This document shows, piece after piece, positions 33,153 to 41,985 of a stretch of DNA of 61,489 nt. The notes under the pieces are model-generated. The model was not told the DNA's origin. It was given only the letters and a program-made list of their open reading frames with translations, and ran no database searches. Origin of the DNA: Clostridia bacterium (GTDB lineage Bacteria; Bacillota; Clostridia; Oscillospirales; CAG-272). Numbering within the stretch: the stretch's first letter is position 1; the number at the start of each line of letters is the position of its first letter. The stretch is taken from contig JAQXHN010000048.1 in the NCBI GenBank assembly GCA_029007295.1, positions 1 through 61,489 on the forward strand, read 5' to 3'. The translations under genes were made by a program, and so were the position numbers.

Positions 33153-35237
33153 ATGACAGATATTCCGGAATTATTCGGCAGCCTCGTTTTTAACGACGAG
33201 GTAATGAAAGAGCGACTTGACTTAAATATCTATAATTCTTTGCACGATACAATCGAGGAGGGCAGACCTCTCGACATTACCGTCGCAAATTCGGTTGCCG
33301 CCGCAATGAAGAATTGGGCTATAGAAAAGGGTGCTACGCATTTTACACATTGGTTTCAGCCCATGACAGGCATCACGGCTGAAAAGCATGACAGCTTTAT
33401 TTCACCCACAAAAAACGGCGGCGTTATTATGGAGTTTTCCGGCAAGGAGCTGATTAAGGGCGAATCCGACGCTTCTTCATTTCCGTCGGGGGGACTTCGT
33501 GCGACGTTTGAGGCAAGAGGATATACCGCATGGGACCCAACCTCCTACGCTTTTATTAAGGGCACATCTTTATATATACCTACTGTGTTCTGTTCATGGG
33601 GAGGAGAGGCGCTTGATAAAAAAACTCCGCTTTTGCGTTCCATGGAGCGTCTTTGCACGGAGTCTTTGCGTATACTTAAGCTTTTCGGAAATACAAGCGT
33701 AAAAAGAGTTATCGCAACCGTCGGCGCAGAGCAGGAATATTTCCTTATTGACCGTGAAATGTACGACAAGAGAAAGGATTTAATTTTCACGGGAAGAACG
33801 CTGTTCGGAGCAAAACCACCGAAGGGACAGAGCGTCGAGCATCATTATTACGGTGCGATTAAGCCGAGAATTGCGGCTTTCATGAATGAACTCGACAAAG
33901 AGCTGTGGAAATTGGGGGTTTTGGCAAAAACAAAGCATAACGAAGCGGCTCCCGCACAGCATGAGCTGGCGCCGATATTTACTATAGTCAATACAGCGAC
34001 AGACCACAATCAGCTTATCATGGAAACGATGAAAACCGTTGCAGACAGACACGGACTTGTTTGTCTGCTGCATGAAAAGCCTTTTGAGGGCATGAACGGC
34101 TCGGGTAAGCATATAAACTGGTCTCTTTCAACGGACAAAGGCGAAAACTTATTTGCGCCCGGCGACTCTCCCGAAAGCAACGCTCAGTTTTTACTGTTTC
34201 TTTGCGCAGTTATAAGTGCGGTCGACGAATATCAGGATGTTCTCCGCGCATCGGTCGCAAGCGCCGGAAACGACAACAGATTGGGCTCCAGCGAGGCGCC
34301 TCCCGCCATAGTTTCGATATTTCTCGGCGATGAGCTTACCGATATTTTAGACGCTCTTGAAAAGAAGGAAACATACGGGGGTAAGGAAAAGTCCGAGGTT
34401 GAAATAGGCGTTGATATATTGCCGCATTTTACAAAGGACGTTTCTGACAGAAACCGTACCTCGCCTTTTGCATTTACGGGAAACAAATGGGAATTTCGCA
34501 TGCCCGGCTCGTCGCTGTCTATTGCCGGCCCGAGCACCGTGATCAATACCATAGTTGCCGAAGAATTAAGTATAATCGCAAGTGAGCTTGAAAAAGCCGA
34601 GGATTTTAATTATTCTCTCGGACACATTATCCGACGGGCAATCCGCCGTCACAGAAGAATAATCTTCAACGGGGACGGATACTCCGATGAATGGAAGACG
34701 GAAGCAAAGAAAAGAGGGCTGACGGATAATGCGAGCGCCGTCGATGCGCTGCCCGCTTTTGTAAATGATAAAAATATAGCTCTGTTTACAAAGCACAGAA
34801 TTTATTCAGAGAAGGAAGTGCATTCAAGACTGGATATCCTTCTCGGTACATATACGGATACCGTGCTGATAGAGGCGCAAACTATGCTCGAAATGGTTCG
34901 AAAGGATATTTACCCGTCGGTAACGAAGTATCTTAAGGAGCTTTGCGAAACGGTGAAGCTCGCCGAAAATTATACGGCGATGCTGAAAAGCGAAAAGGAT
35001 ATGATTTCAATGTATTCCTGCGGTGCGGATTCGATATATGAAGGAGCTTGCGAGCTGGAAACAAAGATCAACACGTTAAAGTCGATAAGCGACGCATACG
35101 GCAGAGCCGAATTTACCGCAAACAGCATTTTACCCACGATGAAGAAACTCCGCATTGTTGCCGACTCGCTTGAAGCGCACTGTCCGAAAAATTTATGGCC
35201 TTATCCGGATTACGGTGATATTCTGTTTAATTTCTGA
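33153..35237 (+). CDS. glnN: Glutamine synthetase type III
   Basis: The 694-residue size and motifs [28 protein letters not shown] and [12 protein letters not shown] identify GSIII, the large dodecameric form common in anaerobes and cyanobacteria. It makes glutamine from glutamate, ammonia and ATP. It is monocistronic, with its own promoter and a terminator shared with the convergent U32 gene. No P-II or nitrogen regulator is nearby. ATG 33153 is preceded by GGAACGGAG. Confidence 0.94.
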   Translation: MTDIPELFGSLVFNDEVMKERLDLNIYNSLHDTIEEGRPLDITVANSVAAAMKNWAIEKGATHFTHWFQPMTGITAEKHDSFISPTKNGGVIMEFSGKELIKGESDASSFPSGGLRATFEARGYTAWDPTSYAFIKGTSLYIPTVFCSWGGEALDKKTPLLRSMERLCTESLRILKLFGNTSVKRVIATVGAEQEYFLIDREMYDKRKDLIFTGRTLFGAKPPKGQSVEHHYYGAIKPRIAAFMNELDKELWKLGVLAKTKHNEAAPAQHELAPIFTIVNTATDHNQLIMETMKTVADRHGLVCLLHEKPFEGMNGSGKHINWSLSTDKGENLFAPGDSPESNAQFLLFLCAVISAVDEYQDVLRASVASAGNDNRLGSSEAPPAIVSIFLGDELTDILDALEKKETYGGKEKSEVEIGVDILPHFTKDVSDRNRTSPFAFTGNKWEFRMPGSSLSIAGPSTVINTIVAEELSIIASELEKAEDFNYSLGHIIRRAIRRHRRIIFNGDGYSDEWKTEAKKRGLTDNASAVDALPAFVNDKNIALFTKHRIYSEKEVHSRLDILLGTYTDTVLIEAQTMLEMVRKDIYPSVTKYLKELCETVKLAENYTAMLKSEKDMISMYSCGADSIYEGACELETKINTLKSISDAYGRAEFTANSILPTMKKLRIVADSLEAHCPKNLWPYPDYGDILFNF

Positions 35238-35244
35238 AAATAAA

Positions 35245-35268
35245 GAAATCCGCCTTTGGCGGATTTCG
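35245..35268. terminator. Bidirectional terminator between glnN and the U32 gene
   Basis: GAAATCCGCC and GGCGGATTTC pair perfectly around a TTTG-like loop between two converging genes. It can serve both strands, though T tracts are short on either side. Confidence 0.65.
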
Positions 35269-35278
35269 TGTTATAAAA

Positions 35279-36508
35279 TTACATTCTCAAAATATCGCCC
35301 TCTTTAACCTCGAAGGGAACTTTAACGCAAAAGATCATATTCGGATGGGGGGCGGATTTAATAGGCGTTCCTTTTTCGTCTGTCATATCGGTTAACGTAA
35401 ACGCTCTTCCTACCTTACCGGGGGTGATAAGCTCGACGGTATCGTTTACGCTTACCTTATTTCGCTGAATGAAGGTTGCTGTTTTTGACTCGGCGTCATA
35501 GCCCAGGGCAACTGCAATGTACGCTTTTTCCCTAAGGTAGCCGTCTTTTGTGCAAATCTGCGCCCTGTCCATGGGATTAGTAAAGAAATAACCTGTTGAA
35601 TACTCTCGGTGACTGACGCTTTCAAGCTCACGTAAAAGCAAAGGATCGTTTTCATAAGCCACGGGATTTTGCAAATATCGGTCAAAGGCCATTCTGTAAG
35701 CGTTTGCCGTTACGGCGGTATAATATGCGCTCTTCATTCTGCCTTCTATTTTGAAGGAAGTAATTCCGGAATTCAAAAGCTCCGGGATATGCTCAATCAT
35801 ACATAAATCCTTTGAGCTCATAACAAAAGTACCTTCATCGGACTGAATTATCGGCAAAGGCATGTCCGGGCGTTTTTCTTCCGTTATATTGTACAAATGA
35901 TAATTCCAACGGCACGGCTGAGTGCATTTTCCGTTGTTTGCGTCTCTTCCCGTGAAATGCTCGGAGAGCAGGCATCTGCCGCTGTAGGAGACGCACATTG
36001 AACCGTGAATAAAGGCTTCAAGCTCCAAGCTATCCGGGATATTTCGCTTAATTTCGATTATTTCGGCAAGAGACAGCTCTCTTGCAAGTACAATTCTGCA
36101 AATACCCATTTCGGAATAAGCTCGACAGGCGGCTGAGGAGAGAACGCTTGACTGAGTTGACAGATGAAGAGGAATTTCCGGCAAAAGCTCTTTTGCAAGC
36201 GCAATAACACCGACGTCGGCTACAATCAAGGCGTCTAGGTCGCTTCCCTTGAGAGAAGAAAGAAAGCGCTTTAATTCGGGATAATCCGATTCTCTGGGCA
36301 TGGTATTTACCGTAAGATACGCCTTGACATTATGTTCATGACAGTATTTTACGGCGTCGAAAATACCTTCCGTGTCGAAATTATCCGCAGCGGCGCGCAT
36401 ACCGAACATATTCCCTGCAAAGTACACTGCATCGGCACCGTAGCGAACGGCGCTTTCCATTTTTTCGCGGTTTCCTGCAGGAGAGAGCAATTCTATATTT
36501 TTATTCAT
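35279..36508 (-). CDS. U32 family peptidase / tRNA hydroxylation-type protein
   Basis: The 409-residue protein starts ELLSPAGNREKMESAVRYGA, the standard opening of the U32 family, and has a four-Cys set around residues 170-205 (HGSMCVSYSGRCLL, then GKCTQPCRWNY) that binds an iron-sulfur cluster in relatives. The family signature ITSFKIEGRMKSAYY follows. Related proteins (TrhP, RlhA) hydroxylate tRNA U34 or rRNA using prephenate; older names call them collagenase-like proteases. I infer the TrhP-like role. It is divergent from tadA, another tRNA wobble-modifying enzyme. Confidence 0.88.
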   Translation of the reverse strand: MNKNIELLSPAGNREKMESAVRYGADAVYFAGNMFGMRAAADNFDTEGIFDAVKYCHEHNVKAYLTVNTMPRESDYPELKRFLSSLKGSDLDALIVADVGVIALAKELLPEIPLHLSTQSSVLSSAACRAYSEMGICRIVLARELSLAEIIEIKRNIPDSLELEAFIHGSMCVSYSGRCLLSEHFTGRDANNGKCTQPCRWNYHLYNITEEKRPDMPLPIIQSDEGTFVMSSKDLCMIEHIPELLNSGITSFKIEGRMKSAYYTAVTANAYRMAFDRYLQNPVAYENDPLLLRELESVSHREYSTGYFFTNPMDRAQICTKDGYLREKAYIAVALGYDAESKTATFIQRNKVSVNDTVELITPGKVGRAFTLTDMTDEKGTPIKSAPHPNMIFCVKVPFEVKEGDILRM

Positions 36509-36598
36509 AACAACAATTCCAATCTGAAAACTTCCTATATTATAACCTGAATATTAATTAATTTCAAGTATATTTTCCGAATGAGGTGATATTTCTTT

Positions 36599-37063
36599 AT
36601 GGAAGAAGATATATATTTTATGAGAGAATGCATAGCGCAGGCACAAAAAGCAACCGAAGCAGGTGACGTGCCGATAGGGTGCGTGATTGTGAAGGACGGA
36701 GAAATTATCGCCAAGGCGCATAACGTGAGGGAAAAAAACAAAAAGGCCACCGGGCATGCGGAAATAGAGGCAATAGAGCAGGCGTCGCAAAAGCTCGGAA
36801 GATGGAGACTTTCGGACTGTACGCTTTACGTTACTCTGGAGCCCTGCTGTATGTGTGCGGGAGCAATAATTAATTCCAGAATTTCGAGAGTGGTTTTTGC
36901 TTTGAAGGATGCAAAGAGCGGAGCCTTCGGCAGTGTGGTGAATTTAAATTTCTACCCCCTTGGTCACAGACCGAAAATACAATCCGGGGTGCTTGAAGAG
37001 GAAGCGGATAAAATGATGAAAAAATTCTTTCAAGAGCTTAGAAATAATAAAAAAGGTAAGTAG
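36599..37063 (+). CDS. tadA: tRNA-specific adenosine deaminase TadA
   Basis: The 154-residue zinc deaminase converts A34 to inosine in the tRNA-Arg(ACG) anticodon. Motifs are GHAEIEAIEQA (zinc His and catalytic Glu) and TLEPCCMCAGAIINSRI (two zinc Cys). GAGGTGAT precedes ATG 36599. The intergenic space to the divergent U32 gene is 90 bases and must hold both promoters. Confidence 0.94.
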   Translation: MEEDIYFMRECIAQAQKATEAGDVPIGCVIVKDGEIIAKAHNVREKNKKATGHAEIEAIEQASQKLGRWRLSDCTLYVTLEPCCMCAGAIINSRISRVVFALKDAKSGAFGSVVNLNFYPLGHRPKIQSGVLEEEADKMMKKFFQELRNNKKGK

Positions 37064-37126
37064 AGATATGCATTATGCACAAAATAGCAATTTTATTTTT
37101 GTGTACTATTTTTTAATTGAATGTAC

Positions 37127-37154
37127 TTGTAAAAAAGAAAAAAATATGTAAAAT
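37127..37154 (+). promoter_or_regulatory. Probable promoter of the first solute-binding lipoprotein
   Basis: TTGTAA (37127-37132) and TAAAAT (37149-37154), spaced 16 bases, lie in an AT-rich gap upstream of AGGAGG and ATG 37195. The match is moderate. Confidence 0.4.
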
Positions 37155-37194
37155 ATATAGTGACGAGTTATATTAAATTTAGGAGGCATTATTA

Positions 37195-39474
37195 ATGAAA
37201 AAGACTCAAATCTTTAAGCTTTTTCTTTGCGTTTTTTGCATTGCGGCTGTGATTTTTGTATTTGCATCCTGCGGTGAAGAAACGGGCGGTAAAAAGGCTT
37301 CTGGATATGACGGAGAGATAATAGACAATCTTCCCACGGATCTCGATTTTAAAGGCGAACAGGTTAATCTTTTCTATTGGGGTTCCGAATTTGTTGACTG
37401 GGAGCTTACGTCGGACGGTACGACGGGCGATATTGTCGATAAGTCAATAAACGCACGTAACGATACCGTTGAGGCGCGTTTAGGCGTTAAGATGAATTAT
37501 ATTAAGGGCGAAGTTCCGGCAGAGGTATTTATGCCCACCGTTCGTGATGAAATCACGTCCGGCTCCACCGACTATGACCTTATTGCGGGCGTACAGTGTA
37601 CGGCCGGTCCGGTTGCGGCGGCAGGCGTATTCCTTGATTTACAGGACGCAAAGTATATTGATTATAACCAGCCCTATTGGAGCGACGATTACAATCAGGC
37701 GCTTTCCGTTAACTCAAAGCGTTTTATGATCGGCGGAGATATTTCCTTAACAACAACCGGCTGGGCGTCGTGCATGACGTTTGACTTAGAGCTTTTCAGA
37801 AGCTTGTTCGGCAGTGAAGACGATTTCTATCAGGAAGTTGCCGACGGCAAATGGACTCTTGACAGATTCGCCGAGAAGTGTAAGCTCTGCTACTCTGACC
37901 TTAACGGTAACGGTCAGAAGGATGCAAGCGACCGATACGGCTTCGGTATAGGAGGTACGACCTCGACTATCGACCAGTTCAACTTCTCTGCAGGCGTTAC
38001 ATATTCAAAACGTGACGAAAACAATGTTCCCGTTCTTGACGTAAAGAACGAAAGAACAATAGAGTTTGTTGAGAAATTCTATAACATTGTTTATAATAAT
38101 GAAGGCGTTCTTCATTATACGAATGACACTGCCGAAACCGTAACGGATAATATGAGCTCCGTATTTGAGGGCGCAACGCTTGACTCTATCAAAGAAAAAC
38201 GCGGAGAAGAGAACGATTTCGGCGTAATTCCCATGCCTAAGCTCAACGATAATCAGAGCAAGTATCATTCATGGATTTCCGATAACACCGTTGTATACTC
38301 TGTTCCGATATCGGAGCCCGCCGACAGGGTTGATATGGCGACTGCGGTTCTTGAGTGCATGGCAAGCGAAACATACCGTCAATGCTTACCTCAGTATTAT
38401 GAGAAAGCCTTGAAGAGCAAGTATGTACGCGACTCTTGGTCTGCAAAGATGCTTGATCTTATCCATGACGGTGAAACAACCGACTTTGTTGTATGCTACA
38501 GCCTTTCACTGGGTGAAATCGGCGGTATGATGAGATCTATTATCGGATATGGCGAGCCTAATATCGTATCCTGGTATGACGCAAAATCCTCAATGGTTGA
38601 AACCAAGCTTAAGGAGCTGTTTGAGGTATTTGAAGAGAATACCGATAAGCCCTTTGTAGCTGAAACTACAACTCAGCCTTCAAGCAGCGAGCTTGAAGAC
38701 CTTGATATTGCAGACAATCAGATTTCTTCCTCGTGGATTACTTTAGGCTCTAAATACAAGAAATCGGGCGTGCTCGTCAGCCAAGATTTGAGCGATAAGT
38801 TTGCATATGTTATAAACGATAATAACGAGATAGAAGTACGTTCTCCCGACATCAAGGTTTGCGGCGGTTACTATCCTACTGCGGCTATTGAATCGAGGGA
38901 AACACTTCCTATCAAAGACCTTTCCGTTACGTTCCATATCGACGACGGATTTACCTTCTCAACAAAGGGCTGGGCTTCCAGCTTTACTGTTCTTTGGACA
39001 GATACCGTAATTACTTCGCTTTCACAGTATCTTGAATCTCCCGGTACAAACGGATTGCGCGAAATCGTTCCCGATGAAACTAAGGGCGTCAGCGTTGGAT
39101 TTATCGGTTCACAGGCTGCAAGCGGATCCGTATCCGATTACCTTTATATCGTACTTTATGACGGCGAGGGCACAAGACCTGAGATTGACAATCGTATCGG
39201 CTACAGATTTACTAATCAAATTAACTACGATATAGCGGCGCCTACAACTATTGAATTCAAAGAGGACGATACCCTCGGCTACGTTGTTGTGATCAACGGC
39301 AACGAAATCAGAACGGGTACCAGAGGCAGCGATCTTTATGATATCGACCTCAATATCCTTAAGGACATTGAGGAGGGCTACCTCACTGTGGGCGGCGAAT
39401 CAAATGAAGATACCTTCTGTAACTTCACCTTATCTAAGATCAACGGTAAGGACGCCGGCACCTACTTCGATTGA
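37195..39474 (+). CDS. Solute-binding lipoprotein with extra C-terminal domain (copy 1)
   Basis: This lipoprotein of 759 residues has a signal peptide with lipobox FASC (lipidated Cys26). Residues about 45-488 form a family-1 extracellular solute-binding protein (QVNLFYWGSEFVDWELTSDG; FGVIPMPKLND; CMASETYRQCLPQYYEKALK). A calcium-loop-like DLNGNGQKDASDRYGFG is near 240. A Thr/Ser linker at about 489 leads to a beta-rich domain of about 260 residues (PDIKVCGGYYPTAAIESRET, NCFTLSKING-like end CNFTLSKINGKDAG). Such proteins normally deliver oligosaccharides to ABC permeases, but no permease gene is next to it. The C-terminal domain may be a concanavalin-like lectin fold; this is inference. Confidence 0.87.
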   Translation: MKKTQIFKLFLCVFCIAAVIFVFASCGEETGGKKASGYDGEIIDNLPTDLDFKGEQVNLFYWGSEFVDWELTSDGTTGDIVDKSINARNDTVEARLGVKMNYIKGEVPAEVFMPTVRDEITSGSTDYDLIAGVQCTAGPVAAAGVFLDLQDAKYIDYNQPYWSDDYNQALSVNSKRFMIGGDISLTTTGWASCMTFDLELFRSLFGSEDDFYQEVADGKWTLDRFAEKCKLCYSDLNGNGQKDASDRYGFGIGGTTSTIDQFNFSAGVTYSKRDENNVPVLDVKNERTIEFVEKFYNIVYNNEGVLHYTNDTAETVTDNMSSVFEGATLDSIKEKRGEENDFGVIPMPKLNDNQSKYHSWISDNTVVYSVPISEPADRVDMATAVLECMASETYRQCLPQYYEKALKSKYVRDSWSAKMLDLIHDGETTDFVVCYSLSLGEIGGMMRSIIGYGEPNIVSWYDAKSSMVETKLKELFEVFEENTDKPFVAETTTQPSSSELEDLDIADNQISSSWITLGSKYKKSGVLVSQDLSDKFAYVINDNNEIEVRSPDIKVCGGYYPTAAIESRETLPIKDLSVTFHIDDGFTFSTKGWASSFTVLWTDTVITSLSQYLESPGTNGLREIVPDETKGVSVGFIGSQAASGSVSDYLYIVLYDGEGTRPEIDNRIGYRFTNQINYDIAAPTTIEFKEDDTLGYVVVINGNEIRTGTRGSDLYDIDLNILKDIEEGYLTVGGESNEDTFCNFTLSKINGKDAGTYFD

Positions 39475-39495
39475 TTAATACCGAGCGCTATACTC

Positions 39496-39531
39496 AAAGG
39501 CATCGAAGCCAATACTTCGATGCCTTTTTTT
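39496..39531 (+). terminator. Terminator between the two binding-protein paralogues
   Basis: AAAGGCATCGAAG and CTTCGATGCCTTT make a 13-base perfect stem followed by T residues. The two paralogues are therefore probably expressed from separate promoters. Confidence 0.88.
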
Positions 39532-39671
39532 ATTTAATATATATTGCTTGAATTGTTCATAATTCTGTTGTACAATTTAACCAGCGTTCATTATATGTGG
39601 CAGTATATTTTTAGAAAAAATATCAAATATATTTCTAATATAATGAAAAATTTTGAGAAGGCGGTGGCACC

Positions 39672-41930
39672 GTGAAAAAAACAAATTATTTGAAAATTGT
39701 TTCTGCGTTGTTAGCCTTGACGGCGGCAATATTCGTGTTTGCGTCGTGCGGCAAAAACGAAACAAGCAATACGAAGGAAGCAAGTGACGAGGAGCACCTT
39801 GACAATCTTCCGGACGATCTTGACTTCGGCGGCGAACAGGTCAATATCTTTTATTGGGGACACTCACTTGTTACGTGGGAGCTTACCTCTGACGGTACAA
39901 CGGGAGATATTGTTGAGAAGGCCGTAGATCAAAGAAATACCCAGGTGCAAAAGAGACTTGGCGTTACTTTAAATTACATTCAGGGCGACCCAGGCGTTTT
40001 TATGCCGATTGTACGTGACGAGATTATGTCGGGCTCAACTGACTACGATCTTGTTGTCGGAGCGCAGTGCGAAGCAGTTAGCGTTGCGGCTGCAGGCGCC
40101 TTTAGAGATCTTAGCCAGTCTAAATATTTGGATCTTACGAAGGAATATTGGAACCAGGAATACAACGAGGCTCTTTCCGTAAACGAAAAGAGATTCCTTG
40201 TAGGCGGAGACGCTTCTCTTACAACAACGGCATGGGCTTCCTGCCTGTTCTTCGATAAGAAGAATTATTCAAGCTTTTTCGGAGATGAGGAAGAATTTTA
40301 TCAATTTATCTACGACGGCAATTGGACATTGGATGAATATGCCGAAAGATGCAAACAGTGCTATAAGGACTTAAACGGTAACGGTGTAAGCGATTCAAGC
40401 GACCAGTACGGAATGGGAATGAATATCTCCTCCTCCAATACCGACCAGTACATGTTTTCATCCGGTGTAAACTTGTCATACAGAGACGAGAACAACATTC
40501 CCGTAGTTGATATGAAAAATGACAAAGCATTAGAATTCTGTGATAAATTCTATAATCTTATATACAATAATGAAGGCGTTCTCAACTATAAAAACGACGA
40601 AGCTGCCGAGGTTGAGGGCAATATGAAGTATGTCTTTATGGCGGGAACACTTCAGGCAATAGTTGAAATGAGAGGCGACGAAGACGATTTCGGCGTTATT
40701 CCCATGCCTAAGCTGAATGCTAATGAGACGGAATACCATTCATGGATTTCCGATATAACCGGAATTTGGGGCGTTCCGATTACTATTGATAATGATAGAG
40801 CCGAAAGAGCGTGCGCTGTTCTTGAATGTATGGCGAGCGAAACAAGAAGACTGGTTCTTCCCCAATATTATGAAAGAGCATTAAAGAATAAATATGTTCG
40901 TGACTCCTGGTCTGCGAAGATGCTGGATCTTATTCACGACGGAGAAACAACAGACTTTATTGCGGCGATGTTTAATTTCAACTTTATGCGCAGTCTTATT
41001 AGCGGCGGAGATCCGAACTATGTATCAAACTATGACGCAAAAGAAGCGCTGCTTTTGAAGGATGTTCAAAGCATGTTTGACGCCTTCGAGCAGAACACCA
41101 CACATTCGTTTGTTCCGGAAACAACCACTCAGGCGTCGAGCAAGGAAATTGAGGATTTAACTATTTCCGACAACCAGATCTCCAATTCATGGTTAACGTT
41201 CGGTTCAAAATATAAGAAATCCGGCATTTTGGTAAAAGAGGATATGAGCGATAAATTCGCTTACGTTATCAACGATAAGGATGAAATCGAGGTTCGCTCT
41301 CCCGACATCAAGGTTGCGGGAGGATATTACCCGACGGCGGCTATAACCTCAAGAGAAACCTTGCCTCTTGCAGACCTGAGCGTTACATTCCGTATTGACG
41401 AGGGCTTCCAATTCAATAATAACGGTTGGTCTTCAGCTATGTCGGTGCTCTGGACAGATAAGCCTATGGAATCCTTGCCGTATTATCTTGAATGCCCCGG
41501 AACAAACGGACTCCGTGAGAGCGTTGTTGAAGATACAACCGGACTTTGTGTAAGCTTTATGGGTACGGGTTATACGTCCGGAAGCGTTGCAGACCTTATC
41601 TATATAATTGTGTATGACGGCAACGGAACAAGACCTGAGGGAGACAACCGTCTTGGTTACCGCTATACTAACTGGGTTAACACAGACCTCGGAACAGATT
41701 GCACGATAGAAGTCAAGGAAGACGAGACTCTCGGTTATGTTGTATCCATAAACGGAACGGAGTACCGTACCGGACTTCGCGGAGAAAATGCAATCGATAT
41801 TGACTTAACACCGCTTAAGGATATCGAAGAGGGATATATTACGGTCGGCGGCGAGTCAACCGATGAAAGCTTCTCGAACTTTACATTGTCAAAGATAAAC
41901 GGCAAAACGGCAGGAAGCTTCTTTGATTAA
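39672..41930 (+). CDS. Solute-binding lipoprotein with extra C-terminal domain (copy 2)
   Basis: The 752-residue tandem paralogue of the preceding lipoprotein starts at GTG 39672 after GGCGGTGG. Lipobox FASC gives Cys26 again. The binding domain (about 40-483) and C-terminal domain (about 485-752) align along their length with copy 1, including DLNGNGVSDSSDQYGMG, FGVIPMPKLNANE, SPDIKVAGGYYPTAAI and FTLSKINGKTAG. Differences cluster around the putative ligand pocket, e.g. near the segment after GETTDF, hinting at different ligands. It is followed by a terminator and no permease. Confidence 0.87.
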   Translation: MKKTNYLKIVSALLALTAAIFVFASCGKNETSNTKEASDEEHLDNLPDDLDFGGEQVNIFYWGHSLVTWELTSDGTTGDIVEKAVDQRNTQVQKRLGVTLNYIQGDPGVFMPIVRDEIMSGSTDYDLVVGAQCEAVSVAAAGAFRDLSQSKYLDLTKEYWNQEYNEALSVNEKRFLVGGDASLTTTAWASCLFFDKKNYSSFFGDEEEFYQFIYDGNWTLDEYAERCKQCYKDLNGNGVSDSSDQYGMGMNISSSNTDQYMFSSGVNLSYRDENNIPVVDMKNDKALEFCDKFYNLIYNNEGVLNYKNDEAAEVEGNMKYVFMAGTLQAIVEMRGDEDDFGVIPMPKLNANETEYHSWISDITGIWGVPITIDNDRAERACAVLECMASETRRLVLPQYYERALKNKYVRDSWSAKMLDLIHDGETTDFIAAMFNFNFMRSLISGGDPNYVSNYDAKEALLLKDVQSMFDAFEQNTTHSFVPETTTQASSKEIEDLTISDNQISNSWLTFGSKYKKSGILVKEDMSDKFAYVINDKDEIEVRSPDIKVAGGYYPTAAITSRETLPLADLSVTFRIDEGFQFNNNGWSSAMSVLWTDKPMESLPYYLECPGTNGLRESVVEDTTGLCVSFMGTGYTSGSVADLIYIIVYDGNGTRPEGDNRLGYRYTNWVNTDLGTDCTIEVKEDETLGYVVSINGTEYRTGLRGENAIDIDLTPLKDIEEGYITVGGESTDESFSNFTLSKINGKTAGSFFD

Positions 41931-41948
41931 TAATTCTTCACAAACAGT

Positions 41949-41983
41949 AATTCCACAGTGAAAATAAATTTCACTGTGGAATT
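41949..41983. terminator. Bidirectional terminator between the lipoprotein and the P-ATPase
   Basis: AATTCCACAGTGAAA and TTTCACTGTGGAATT form a perfect 15-base stem around ATAAA, between the convergent ends of the two genes. Confidence 0.85.
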
Positions 41984-41985
41984 AT

